From assembly GCA_023228125.1 (NCBI GenBank), contig JALOBT010000037.1, forward strand, positions 1 through 24,897: a stretch of 24,897 bases of DNA. The letters run 5' to 3'. Each line of letters starts with the position of its first letter. Positions within the stretch are counted from its first letter, which is position 1. Below, one piece after another: positions 5,948-14,255 of this stretch. A program made the translations under genes and the position numbers. Source of the stretch: Candidatus Cloacimonadota bacterium (GTDB lineage: Bacteria; Cloacimonadota; Cloacimonadia; Cloacimonadales; Cloacimonadaceae). Under the pieces are notes generated by a model, which was given only the letters and a program-made list of their open reading frames with translations, did no database searches and was not told the DNA's origin.

Positions 5948-6037
5948 ATGAATAAACAAGCCTATTTTACTTATGCTGACCCAAGCCCTGCTACCCGCAG
6001 TGCACTATCCAAATCATATATGAGGACGCCTTTATGA
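5948..6037 (+). CDS. Possible 29-residue small ORF overlapping the metallophosphoesterase start
   Basis: An ATG at 5948 follows GAGG at a spacing of five to six bases. The frame reads MNKQAYFTYADPSPATRSAL and then nine more residues to a TGA at 6035-6037, which overlaps the next ATG (6034) as ATGA. That arrangement is typical of translational coupling. The peptide has no recognised family or membrane segment. It could be a leader peptide, or the result of chance in a short untranslated region. Confidence 0.4.
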   Translation: MNKQAYFTYADPSPATRSALSKSYMRTPL

Positions 6038-6807
6038 AAATCCAGGTAGTCTCTGATCTGCATCTGGAATTTCCGGCAAACCGTGCCTGGCTCCGCAAAA
6101 ATCCGCTGCTGCCCAAGGCCGATATTCTGCTGATCGCGGGGGATTTGTGCACCCTCAAGCAATTTGACCGGATTCAGCCTTTTATCGATGGTTTTAGCCA
6201 GGATTTTGCCCTGGTAATCTCCACCTATGGCAATCATGAGTTTTACGGCTCCAATATCGAGGGTGCCTATCCTTCTGTATATCAAGAGATTGCGGAGCGT
6301 CATTTCCGGCTGAATAATGCGGTTTATCTTCATCAGGATCTTCGCATTATCGCATCTCTTTTGTGGAGCCAGATTCCTCCTCAGGCCGAAGCCAAGGTAG
6401 AGCACGGTCTGAATGATTATCGCTTTATCTACAAAGCTGGCCTGCGCGGAACCGAGACTCATCTGCGGGCGAGTGATAGCAATCTCTATCATGAACTGTC
6501 CCTGAACTATATCAGGGAAGTGCTTTCGCAGCCTTTTGATGGCAAGACAGTCCTTTTGACCCATCATTTGCCCAGTTTTCAGTGTGAGCCAGAGATGTTC
6601 AGGGGTTCGAATCTATCCACCGGTTTTGTCTCCAATCTGGATGAGCTGATCCTGGAGCATCCCGAAATCTCGCTCTGGGCACATGGTCATGCCCACGATT
6701 TTGATGATCGCTATATCGGCAAAACCAGAGTGGTGAGAAATCCTCTGGGTTATGTGGATCATCGGGAAGAGCGTGATTTTAAGCGTGATTTCGTGGTAGA
6801 ACTATAA
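6034..6807 (+). CDS. Calcineurin-like metallophosphoesterase
   Basis: This 257-residue protein has all the metal-binding blocks of the superfamily in order: D8-x-H10 (SDLHLEF), GD37 (LIAGDLC), GNH68E (YGNHEF), the THHLPS histidine and the C-terminal GHAH block (WAHGHAHDF). It should be a soluble two-metal phosphodiesterase or phosphatase. The substrate cannot be deduced, because the family spans nucleases, cyclic nucleotide and protein phosphatases. GAGG eight bases before the ATG supports the start, and TGA of the small upstream ORF overlaps it. No signal peptide is seen. The next gene begins 112 bases downstream behind a stem-loop. Confidence 0.9.
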   Translation: MKIQVVSDLHLEFPANRAWLRKNPLLPKADILLIAGDLCTLKQFDRIQPFIDGFSQDFALVISTYGNHEFYGSNIEGAYPSVYQEIAERHFRLNNAVYLHQDLRIIASLLWSQIPPQAEAKVEHGLNDYRFIYKAGLRGTETHLRASDSNLYHELSLNYIREVLSQPFDGKTVLLTHHLPSFQCEPEMFRGSNLSTGFVSNLDELILEHPEISLWAHGHAHDFDDRYIGKTRVVRNPLGYVDHREERDFKRDFVVEL

Positions 6808-6823
6808 AACAGCAGGCAGAAAG

Positions 6824-6867
6824 CTTATCTATAGCGGATTTGGAACGATCCTTGCTTTATAGATAAG
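6824..6867. other. Stem-loop between metallophosphoesterase and AlkD-like genes
   Basis: CTTATCTATA (6824-6833) and TATAGATAAG (6858-6867) are perfect 10-bp complements, with an inner GGAT/ATCC pair in the loop. No T-run follows. A second small hairpin (AAGTC/GACTT, around 6878-6893) comes after it, then the next gene. It may be an attenuating terminator or an mRNA-processing structure; the function is not known. Confidence 0.5.
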
Positions 6868-6919
6868 AGTCTATTGCAAAGTCCGGGCAGACTTGTCCGG
6901 CAACTATCTGGTGGAGAAT

Positions 6920-7717
6920 ATGAAAGAAGCTAAAATGAGCAAGAAGTTTAAGAGCATATATGCCGAGATTGAGAGATTTTGTTTTGATCGTGAAGACCCC
7001 GCTTTGGCCATCCGCAATATGCGCAATTTCACCGAAGGCTATGATGCCTTTGGCATTGAGGATGAAGAGCTGAAGATCCTGCGGGATCGCATCTTGACTG
7101 AATATGAGATCACCCCCCGCGAGATCGCAGAGCTGGGCCTCATCTTACTTCAGAGTGGTAAATATGAATTTGGCACCCTGGCCATCCTGCTGATCAAAAA
7201 GCACCGCCCCCGCATGGATGCCTATGTGCGTGAACGGATCAAGGAATGGCTGGATACGGCTGTGGAAAATTGGGCTCATGCGGATTTTATCGGCTCCAAA
7301 ATCCTGCCTATATTCTTTGAGCTGGAGCTGATAGATCTGGAGAGTTACGCTTCCTGGCGGGATTCCCGCAGCAAATATACCCGCCGCGCCGTGGTGACCT
7401 CCCTGATGTGGCAAAGACGGGCCCTGGATGCCGCAGCGATGCTCCTTTTCCTCACACCTTTGATCCGCGACCAGGAAAAGGTGGTGCAACAGGCTTTGGG
7501 CACATTTTTAGCAGACCTTTGGGAAAAGGCGCAGATCCCAGTGGAAGCTTTTTTGGAAGAGCATAAAGATTCCCTCGATAGCAATGTGCTGAAACAGGCC
7601 ACCGAGCAAATGCCCATCAGCAAAGCCAAGCTCTATCGCCCCAAGCCCCCAAAGAAGATCCACAATCCCAGACCAAAACCAAAATTCAAACCCAGACCCG
7701 GAGGAAAAAAAGAATGA
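6920..7717 (+). CDS. AlkD-like DNA alkylation repair / HEAT-repeat protein
   Basis: This 265-residue all-helical protein has features of the AlkD family of alkylbase DNA glycosylases: FGIEDEELKILRDRI near the N-terminus, NWAHADFIGSKIL (W and D in the position of the catalytic-site block) and the characteristic WRDSRSKYTRRAVVTSL. AlkD enzymes release bulky N3/N7-alkylated purines through HEAT-like repeats that wrap DNA. The last 30 residues are a Pro/Lys/Arg-rich basic tail (KPRPKPKFKPRPGGKKE-like), which may help bind nucleic acid. The start is uncertain: ATG 6920 has GGAG only three bases upstream, and ATG 6935 (MSKKFK) is the alternative. The ATGA overlap at the end couples it to the C25 protease gene. 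A non-enzymatic HEAT adaptor role is possible. Confidence 0.65.
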   Translation: MKEAKMSKKFKSIYAEIERFCFDREDPALAIRNMRNFTEGYDAFGIEDEELKILRDRILTEYEITPREIAELGLILLQSGKYEFGTLAILLIKKHRPRMDAYVRERIKEWLDTAVENWAHADFIGSKILPIFFELELIDLESYASWRDSRSKYTRRAVVTSLMWQRRALDAAAMLLFLTPLIRDQEKVVQQALGTFLADLWEKAQIPVEAFLEEHKDSLDSNVLKQATEQMPISKAKLYRPKPPKKIHNPRPKPKFKPRPGGKKE

Positions 7718-10359
7718 AGAAGTATTTATTTATCCTGAGCTTAGCTCTGCCTATATTGATTTTTGCCGCCAGCCTCAACGTGGATATCCAGTTTTCAGAA
7801 AGCTCCCGTAGCGGCTACAGCACCGCGCCTGGCAGCAAACAAGTCCCAGTTCACAGCGTGAATATCCTGCTGCCCAAAAACGCCGTAATCTTGGATTATG
7901 AGCTGAGCTTTTCCCAGAGCCGAGCTGCGGCCAAAAGCTATTACCAGATCAATCCCCCCTTCATCAGCGCTGAGGGAATACTGGGCAGCAGCAGCCCGCG
8001 CTCTTCCTCCGCAAGATACCACTATCTGGGAGTCCGCCGATGGGGAGAGCTTGCCTACGCCAGCTTTGCCGTGAAGCCCTATGATGAGAATTCCGGTCTC
8101 TGGTCTGAAACTGCAGAGATTACCCTCAATTATCAGCCTGGACCCAGGGAGCAAGGCCAGATCCCCGGCACCTTCAAGAATGCTGACTTTTTTGCCAATC
8201 CCAGCCAACTAAAGCAGTGGTACCATCCCTCCACCCTGGGCAGCATGGGAATCATCGTAATCAGCACCCCGGAGCTCTATGATGCTCTGAGCGCGTGGAC
8301 TGCCTTCCGTCAGGGACAGGGTTTTGAGGTGCAATTTTCTAATATTGCCCAGGTTTTGGTGAATGAAGTAGGTGCGAATGACGCCGAAAAGCTGCGCAAT
8401 CATCTGATCACCCAACAGGTGCTGTATCCCTTCAGCTATGTACTTTTGGTGGGAGACTATGATCTGGTGCCCACCGCCTATCTCACTCCGGAGCCAAATG
8501 GCGATGACACAATAGCTTCAGACTTCTACTACGCCGATCTTTCCAGCAATTGGGACACAGATGGCGATGGCCGTTACGGCGAATATTACTCCCAATATGG
8601 CGAGCAGGATTTTGGGGTGGATTACACTCCCGAGGCTTTTGTGGGACGCTTTAGCACCAATATCGCGGCAGAGGTGAGCCAGATTGCCCAGCGCATTGTG
8701 GCCTTTGAGCAAAGCAACGCTGAATTCAAAAACAAAGCTCTGCTGCCCGCCGCTTTTTTGAATTATCATGATGAACCTGTGGCCGGCATGCCGCAGACCG
8801 ATGGCGCAGACCTCATGGAGCTGGCCAAAGCTACGATCCTGCGGAATTGGCAGACTACGACCTTATATGAACAGATAGGCGTAATCCCTTCCTACCCTTC
8901 GGATTATGACCTGGATGAAACGAACTTTAACAATCTGCTGAGAACACAGGATTTTGGCCTGATCAGTTGGAATGCCCACGGCTCTCCAGTTTCCTCTGCC
9001 CGCAAGATCTGGATGAATGATACGAATAACAACGGCTACCCGGAATCCTATGAAATGCAGTGGTTGCCGCTGGTGAATACAGACAGTTTTGATGAGATCC
9101 AAAGCGAATACGGCTCCGTGATCTTCGCCGCCTCCTGCAATAATGGCTACCTGGATCATCCAGAGCAATCTCTGGCAGAGAAAGCTCTGGTTACCAAAGC
9201 GGTAGCCATCGTGGCTGCCAGCAGAACCGGCTGGTACAAAGTAGGCTGGGAAACCCCCGGTTGGGGCGGACTTTCCAGCTATAACTACCACTTTATCGAA
9301 AACTATGCCGAAGGAGGCTATAGCGCCGGTGCCGCCCTGGCCTATGCCAATCTCCTGCACACCCAATATTACCTTTTTGGCGACCCCATCGATGATGGCG
9401 GTATCGTCTGGCCAGAATTGCAAAACATCTATACCTATTTGCTCTTTGGCGATCCGGTGCTGGGACACAGTGAGTTCCTGGAGCCGGAAGGCGAAATCCT
9501 GGTTTATTCTCCTGATTTCGACGCCTATCCAGTGGTCAATGCGATCCGGGAAAACAGCGACTACAACGTGATCTACAGCGAGCGTCTGATCCCGGATTAT
9601 GATTATATCAGCTCTTTTGAGGCGGTGTTTTGCCTGTTTGATGATGATATTCCCGCGGTGGATAGCTTTGAATACGCTCTGCTGAATGACTATCTGGAAG
9701 CCGGCGGCAAAATGTATCTGGAAGGACGCCTGCCCTGGGATCTTAATGATGAATTCCTGGGCAAATTCGGCCTGGAGGCACCCTTTGACATGGCGGTGCA
9801 CATCCAGAGAATTGAGGCGGAAGACAGCCTCTGGGACTACACCAAACCGGAATTTCAGACCGATGCCTTGTCACCGGTGGGAGCCGATGCCAGTGCGCTC
9901 TTTGAAACCGCCAATATCGGCTATGCCGATGCCATCATCGGTGTGCTCAATAATCCTGCTGGATACACCACTATCGGCAGCAGCTTCCACCTCACAGATG
10001 TGGCCAATGGCGAGCCTGGACTCAGCGAAATGGTGGGGCTGATTTTGGAAAAGCTGGGCGTCAACGATCCTGTGGCAAATTCTGATGAACTGATCACGCC
10101 TGCGACCAGCCAGCTCAAAGCCTATCCCAATCCCATGCGCTCTGATCTGCATATCTCTTTGGAAAGTGCCAGTAAAGCAGAAGAAACCCTGAAGATCTAT
10201 AACCTGAAAGGACAATTGATCACCAGCCTGAAACTCAGTGCCAAAAACGGCTATACGATGAGTTGGAACGGGGAAGACGATAGTGGCCAGCAGTGTCCGA
10301 ATGGCATCTATATCCTGCGCAGCAAAGCCCAGAGCAAGAAGATCAGTCTGGTGAAATAG
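7714..10359 (+). CDS. Secreted C25 (gingipain-type) cysteine protease with FlgD-like C-terminal sorting domain
   Basis: An 881-residue exported protein. Residues 1-19 are a signal peptide (MKKYLFILSLALPILIFAAS). A beta-rich propeptide-like region covers about 20-155, and the C25 catalytic region follows, with VLLVGDYDLVPTAY, PEAFVGRFST, the catalytic His422 in SWNAHGSP and Cys475 in FAASCNNG. DTDGDGRYGEYY near residue 290 looks like a calcium site. A second, Rossmann-like region (about 590-780) follows, and residues 800-881 form a FlgD-type Ig-like domain (AYPNPMRSDLHISL ... NGIYILRSKA ... LVK), used in this phylum as a T9SS-type sorting signal. It should degrade protein outside the cell or at its surface. 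GGAGG nine bases before the ATG supports the start. Confidence 0.9.
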   Translation: MKKYLFILSLALPILIFAASLNVDIQFSESSRSGYSTAPGSKQVPVHSVNILLPKNAVILDYELSFSQSRAAAKSYYQINPPFISAEGILGSSSPRSSSARYHYLGVRRWGELAYASFAVKPYDENSGLWSETAEITLNYQPGPREQGQIPGTFKNADFFANPSQLKQWYHPSTLGSMGIIVISTPELYDALSAWTAFRQGQGFEVQFSNIAQVLVNEVGANDAEKLRNHLITQQVLYPFSYVLLVGDYDLVPTAYLTPEPNGDDTIASDFYYADLSSNWDTDGDGRYGEYYSQYGEQDFGVDYTPEAFVGRFSTNIAAEVSQIAQRIVAFEQSNAEFKNKALLPAAFLNYHDEPVAGMPQTDGADLMELAKATILRNWQTTTLYEQIGVIPSYPSDYDLDETNFNNLLRTQDFGLISWNAHGSPVSSARKIWMNDTNNNGYPESYEMQWLPLVNTDSFDEIQSEYGSVIFAASCNNGYLDHPEQSLAEKALVTKAVAIVAASRTGWYKVGWETPGWGGLSSYNYHFIENYAEGGYSAGAALAYANLLHTQYYLFGDPIDDGGIVWPELQNIYTYLLFGDPVLGHSEFLEPEGEILVYSPDFDAYPVVNAIRENSDYNVIYSERLIPDYDYISSFEAVFCLFDDDIPAVDSFEYALLNDYLEAGGKMYLEGRLPWDLNDEFLGKFGLEAPFDMAVHIQRIEAEDSLWDYTKPEFQTDALSPVGADASALFETANIGYADAIIGVLNNPAGYTTIGSSFHLTDVANGEPGLSEMVGLILEKLGVNDPVANSDELITPATSQLKAYPNPMRSDLHISLESASKAEETLKIYNLKGQLITSLKLSAKNGYTMSWNGEDDSGQQCPNGIYILRSKAQSKKISLVK

Positions 10360-10397
10360 AGTTGTAGAGTTTTAAGGTTTTAGCGTTTTAACGTAGT

Positions 10398-10415
10398 GGC
10401 GGACGCCGTTCCGCC
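10398..10415 (+). repeat. GGACGCCGTTCC hairpin repeat, copy 1
   Basis: GGCGGA and TCCGCC form a 6-bp stem around CGCCGT. The element is preceded by GTAGT and followed by TACAG, and it shares its core with the copy at 23800-23819. Confidence 0.7.
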
Positions 10416-10470
10416 TACAGCTCTATCTACACAGTTTAGAAGGTTGAGAGGGTTTAGAAAGTTTAACGTT

Positions 10471-10493
10471 TGGGCGGACTCCCGTTCCGCCCA
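10471..10493 (+). repeat. GGACGCCGTTCC hairpin repeat, variant copy 2
   Basis: TGGGCGGA and TCCGCCCA form a perfect 8-bp stem around CTCCCGT; AATTCTC follows, as after the ACGAGAC repeats (AATTCTA). The stem differs from copy 1 but remains fully paired. Confidence 0.7.
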
Positions 10494-10637
10494 ATTCTCT
10501 TGATCCATCAGCCAAGTTTTACTCCTCCCACATTATTTGGCAAATATCTGGCTTGCAAATTGCATGCTATCATAAACTCATACAGGATTGTTCACCGTCC
10601 TCATCGTAAAACCTCTAAGAAGCTAAAGGATATAGAC

Positions 10638-12044
10638 ATGAAAATATTGTTAATCTCACCAAAATCCACCATTGGCGGCCTCGAAAGTCTGCGCTCGGGC
10701 AATCAGATCCTGCAAGGCTTGCTCTACGTAGCCGCCGCAGCCAGAGATGCCGGACACAAGGTCACGGTGATCATAGCCGATAAGGACAATATAGACAAAT
10801 ACATCCGGCGTTATCAGCCCGAGCTGTTAGCCTTGTCCTGTGTTACCTCCACTTACCCAATCGTGCGCGACCTTTTGATCCAAGTCAAAAAAGACCATCC
10901 TCAGCTCAAAACCATCATCGGCGGCCATCATGCCACCTTCATGTACAAAGAAGTTTATGAAGATACAGGGGTGGATTACATCTGCCGTGGCGAAGGCGAA
11001 GAGGTTTTCCCGCAGCTACTTGCGGAGCTGGAAAAGGGCAATGAATACCCCGAGATTATGGGTATGGTCTTCTATAAAGACGGACGCTTTTGGAACGATG
11101 AAAAGATCGTGATCATGCAAGATATCGAACATCTGCCGAAGATCACGCGTGACCTTACCGCTCCGGAATTCAGCTTCAGCCCCAAGATCGTCTCCTCCCG
11201 CGGCTGTCCCTTTTTCTGTTCATTCTGCTCTATTTCCGCCTTTTATTCAGGGGCCTACCGCAAACGCAGCGTAGAGACCGTGGTCTCGGAAATCAAAGAA
11301 TACATCGAATGGGGCTACCAGGATTTCTGGTTTCATGACGACAATCTGACCGTGGATGCCGCCTGGATGAATCACTTTTGCGATGTGGTCGAAAGAGAAG
11401 GCCTGAACTTTACCTATAGCTGCATGAGCCGCGTGGATACCATCTGCCGGAATCCTGAGATGTTCTCCCGCATGGTGAAAACCGGCTGCAGGCTGGTCTC
11501 CATCGGCATCGAGAGCGGCATCCCCGAAGTGCTGGAGCGCATGCACAAAAAGATAGACGTGCAGCAAATCAAAAAGGCGATCCGGATTATGAACAAGGTA
11601 GGCGTCACCCATAATTGGTATATGATCCTGGGCTCCGGCGATGAATACGACACAAAAGAATATCTGGAGCAGAACATCCGCTTCTTCTGCAGCTTGCCCT
11701 TGGGCTATATCCTGATCTCCATCCTCACGCCCTTCCCCGGCACCGAACTCTTCAATAAGCTGAAAGCCGAAAACCGCATCCGTCATTACAATTGGGAAGA
11801 ATACGACATCCTGCACTGCGTGTACCAGCCCCTCGGCATCAGCCATACCGAGATCGAGAAGCTGCTGCCCAAAGCTTATGTAAGAGTCTATCTCAGCAAA
11901 GGTTGGAGGCTAATTCCGCTCTTGATAGACAGCATGAGAAACAGCACCATCACCCCTGCCAAACTCGCCATCGCCATCAAGACGCTCTTCATCACCCGCT
12001 TCTTTAACAAGGATTTTACTAAGATGCTGAAGAAGCCGGACTAA
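10638..12044 (+). CDS. B12-binding-domain radical SAM protein
   Basis: This 468-residue protein has an N-terminal Rossmann-like domain (about 1-140) resembling cobalamin-binding domains (MKILLISPK at the start, IIGGHHATF and VDYICRGEGEEVF). The canonical DxHxxG cobalt-ligand motif is not evident, so B12 may not be bound through histidine. The radical SAM core (about 180-400) has the [4Fe-4S] cysteines C190, C194 and C197 in SSRGCPFFCSFC, the HDDNLT block and SIGIESG. Relatives include BchE-like cyclases, methyltransferases and methylthiotransferases; the substrate cannot be told. The ATG at 10638 with AAAGGA seven bases upstream is chosen over a TTG at 10470. It stands alone, with no biosynthetic partner next to it. 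Confidence 0.88.
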   Translation: MKILLISPKSTIGGLESLRSGNQILQGLLYVAAAARDAGHKVTVIIADKDNIDKYIRRYQPELLALSCVTSTYPIVRDLLIQVKKDHPQLKTIIGGHHATFMYKEVYEDTGVDYICRGEGEEVFPQLLAELEKGNEYPEIMGMVFYKDGRFWNDEKIVIMQDIEHLPKITRDLTAPEFSFSPKIVSSRGCPFFCSFCSISAFYSGAYRKRSVETVVSEIKEYIEWGYQDFWFHDDNLTVDAAWMNHFCDVVEREGLNFTYSCMSRVDTICRNPEMFSRMVKTGCRLVSIGIESGIPEVLERMHKKIDVQQIKKAIRIMNKVGVTHNWYMILGSGDEYDTKEYLEQNIRFFCSLPLGYILISILTPFPGTELFNKLKAENRIRHYNWEEYDILHCVYQPLGISHTEIEKLLPKAYVRVYLSKGWRLIPLLIDSMRNSTITPAKLAIAIKTLFITRFFNKDFTKMLKKPD

Positions 12045-12087
12045 GCTCCGGTTCTGCTTGAGCGTTGAACAAGATAATAACACACTT

Positions 12088-12129
12088 TCGACTCGAGTTG
12101 ACTCAGAATCTCAAGTCAACTCGAGTCGA
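12088..12129. repeat. Perfect 16-bp inverted repeat after the radical SAM gene
   Basis: TCGACTCGAGTTGACT (12088-12103) and its exact complement (12114-12129) bracket a ten-base loop, 43 bases after the stop codon. A smaller CATGTT/AACATG hairpin follows at about 12134. There is no T-run, so it is an atypical terminator at best. The arms are unlike the other hairpin families in the window. Confidence 0.8.
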
Positions 12130-12228
12130 TAGCATGTTAAAAACATGACTAAATCATAGGCGTGGCTTTAGCATTATATAGCCTGCCTGTCCCCTGTATC
12201 AGGTCCCAGAACATTTCAAAGATTTTGA

Positions 12229-12257
12229 TTGACAGCGATACGGTATATGGATAATAT
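12229..12257 (+). promoter_or_regulatory. Predicted promoter of the lipoprotein gene
   Basis: TTGACA (12229-12234), a 17-base spacer and TAATAT (12252-12257) give a good sigma-70-like promoter. The predicted 5' untranslated region of about 110 bases contains a GCACAT/ATGTGC hairpin near 12300-12314 before the start at 12378. Confidence 0.6.
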
Positions 12258-12377
12258 GAATATAGGCACTTTTTACTGGAAGTTCCGGGCTGCCGGCAGT
12301 GCACATGAATGTGCTCGGTTATCGGCCCCACCTTTGACGAGCACATAAAGAACTGTTTAAAAAAGGAGAAACTCAGC

Positions 12378-13439
12378 ATGCGTATAATAGCATCAACCAT
12401 TCTAATTCTAACCCTGCTGGGAATCTTAGTATTGCTGGGCTCTTGTCTCAATCTTACCGAGCCTGATCCGCCACGCGCAGAGCCTTGGCTCTGCAGCATA
12501 AACGCCGATGGTACCGGATTCAGGAAGATAAAGAAAGTGGACTCAAGCTTTGGCACAAACGGATTTTGGGATATCTACATGACGAAAGACGATAGAATCA
12601 TCTTCTATGGGGAAAAGCTGTGGATATCGGATACGGATAGCATCAACGTGGCCCAGATCACTCCAGACGATTTAACTATGTGGAAACTTCCCACCAGGTT
12701 GTCTCAATCTCCGGATGGTAGCAAGCTTTTTTTTGCCGCGGATAAGAATATTTATGAGCTTAGCTATCCTGGCTATCAATTATCCAAGTTAACTGATCAA
12801 ACAATCAGGTGGTTAAGAAATCCTATGGTTTCCGACTTGGGTAATTACATAACATATTCTTCAAGAGGTTACGGAACACCAGCCAAGTTTACAGAGTACC
12901 TCTATTGGATGAATATTAACTCGGGGAAGTCAGGAATTATTCCCACGATTGACAGCATATGCGTCAATTCCTATTATTCAGAAACAGAAGATTATGTTTA
13001 TTACGAAGGAGTTAATATTAAGCGATCAAGACTTGATGGAAGTGAACTTTCGGTTGTTACCACAGGTGGCAGTATGTATCCATACGCTTCCTTCGATTTA
13101 TCATCAGATCTTCGGCATATTATTCATATATGGGATGAAACCCCTACATTGGATGTTTTATGTTTTGACAAGCAACTAAATACAGCCATTCGGTTACCGA
13201 TAAAACAGAATTCAAATGCAGATTATCTTGCACGTATATGCAAGAATGTTAACAAGTTGTTCTACGTAAGACCCGCGCCCGGAGTATCACAATTACTCTG
13301 TGTTTATGACCTCGATTCTGGAGAATATAGAGTGCTAACCGATAATATTGCCAATTTCACTGTTGGTGGATTCGAAATGATAGCACCGTCCTGGGATGGT
13401 TCCAAGGTATTTTTCTATGCTTATGTTGGATATAAATAG
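12378..13439 (+). CDS. Lipoprotein with TolB/PD40-like beta-propeller repeats
   Basis: A 353-residue exported protein. The N-terminus MRIIASTILILTLLGILVLL ends in the lipobox LGSC, with C23 as the lipidated residue. The body contains PD40-like beta-propeller blades: ADGTGFRKI, SQSPDGSKLFFAADKNIYEL, RSRLDGSELSVVT and APSWDGSKVFFYAY. Such lipoproteins are usually anchored to a membrane and act in binding; the ligand is unknown. AAGGAG nine bases before the ATG at 12378 decides the start; the frame extends upstream to 12309 but has no ribosome site there. The gene becomes clearly AT-richer than its neighbours after about 12780, a possible sign of transfer. The next gene follows after nine bases. 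Confidence 0.75.
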   Translation: MRIIASTILILTLLGILVLLGSCLNLTEPDPPRAEPWLCSINADGTGFRKIKKVDSSFGTNGFWDIYMTKDDRIIFYGEKLWISDTDSINVAQITPDDLTMWKLPTRLSQSPDGSKLFFAADKNIYELSYPGYQLSKLTDQTIRWLRNPMVSDLGNYITYSSRGYGTPAKFTEYLYWMNINSGKSGIIPTIDSICVNSYYSETEDYVYYEGVNIKRSRLDGSELSVVTTGGSMYPYASFDLSSDLRHIIHIWDETPTLDVLCFDKQLNTAIRLPIKQNSNADYLARICKNVNKLFYVRPAPGVSQLLCVYDLDSGEYRVLTDNIANFTVGGFEMIAPSWDGSKVFFYAYVGYK

Positions 13440-13448
13440 GAGGAGAAC

Positions 13449-14255
13449 ATGAATAACAAAATTGTTGGTTTTATCCTGACCTTACTTGTATTTTCATCAT
13501 GCTTAATCTATGCTGATTCAAATCCAGGTTACGGTATAGATCAGGAGTTTGTCGATACTACACTCGGTGCTGCTCCTTTAGGAATCTGGGAATCAGCGGG
13601 ATCAAATGCATTGATAGATTCTGTATTTACGATAAATGTGACAAGCATACCAGATTCGATTACCTATTATTCGCAAAGCGATTCAACTCATTATCGTATC
13701 CCCAATGCCGCACCTGATGATGAAATGGACGACTCATTTACTTTCAGTAAGTTAACAATCTGGATGAGAGATAACATCGCAATACACGGAATTCATGCAC
13801 AAATTCACATTCCCCCTGGAGTCTATAATTTCAGCGATCAAATAGAAATGCACTCCAATATCAGCCTCAAGGGAGCCGGATCAAACTTAACGGAATTGAG
13901 GTTCTTAATCAGAGCGGATTCCACGAGTACCACCATGTCGGAAGCAGATTGTAAAAAGGATGCTATATTCGTTAATGGATCAGGGACACAGCCAGCCCAA
14001 AGAATTTACAATGTCGGTATAGAGGATCTCAAGATCGTCAGGATAAGAGAAGGATTAACGGCCAGAGAAGTCAAAGCTAATGTAGGCGACCATGATGATG
14101 TGGGTGGCATTACAGCGTACTGGGGAAATAACATTGCAGTCCGATGGGCGACAAACATGTTCCCCCCAGACCTACTTGAAGACGATCAGTGGCCACCCCT
14201 GCAAAATGACTGTCAGTTCATAACATTTAACAAAGCAGAAGGTCAGGAGGAATAA
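13449..14255 (+). CDS. Exported right-handed beta-helix (pectate-lyase-like) protein, probably truncated
   Basis: A 268-residue protein with a signal sequence MNNKIVGFILTLLVFSSCLI followed by YAD; cleavage after YA, or lipidation at C19, are both possible. The central part (about 110-150) reads IHIPPGVYNFSDQIEMHSNI and then SLKGAGSN, the usual entry into a parallel beta-helix in pectate-lyase-like proteins. After about residue 230 the sequence loses repeat structure and stops at KAEGQEE, with no C-terminal sorting domain. Full-length relatives are usually longer, so truncation is likely. AGGAGG overlaps the upstream stop and serves this ATG, so it is co-transcribed with the lipoprotein gene. 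Its TAA overlaps the ATG of a 14-codon stub. Confidence 0.65.
   Translation: MNNKIVGFILTLLVFSSCLIYADSNPGYGIDQEFVDTTLGAAPLGIWESAGSNALIDSVFTINVTSIPDSITYYSQSDSTHYRIPNAAPDDEMDDSFTFSKLTIWMRDNIAIHGIHAQIHIPPGVYNFSDQIEMHSNISLKGAGSNLTELRFLIRADSTSTTMSEADCKKDAIFVNGSGTQPAQRIYNVGIEDLKIVRIREGLTAREVKANVGDHDDVGGITAYWGNNIAVRWATNMFPPDLLEDDQWPPLQNDCQFITFNKAEGQEE

Larger units (their letters stand above)
10360..10637. other. Repeat-rich gap between protease and radical SAM genes
   Basis: No gene is supported here. It opens with AT-rich GTTTTAAGGTTTTAGCGTTT-like units (10370-10395), repeated as AGTTTAGAAGG...GGTTTAGAAAGTTTAACG (10433-10468), each leading into one hairpin of the GGACGCCGTTCC family. A TTG at 10470 opens a frame into the next gene, but it runs through the hairpin and lacks a ribosome site. 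Confidence 0.6.

Noticed and set aside
8863..9801. 312-codon minus-strand frame within the C25 protease gene
   Set aside because: It is a shadow of a gene with a signal peptide, catalytic His/Cys and sorting domain.
10470..10637. N-terminal extension of the radical SAM protein from TTG 10470
   Set aside because: It translates a hairpin repeat, lacks a ribosome site, and the ATG at 10638 begins the typical MKILLISP start with AAAGGA upstream.
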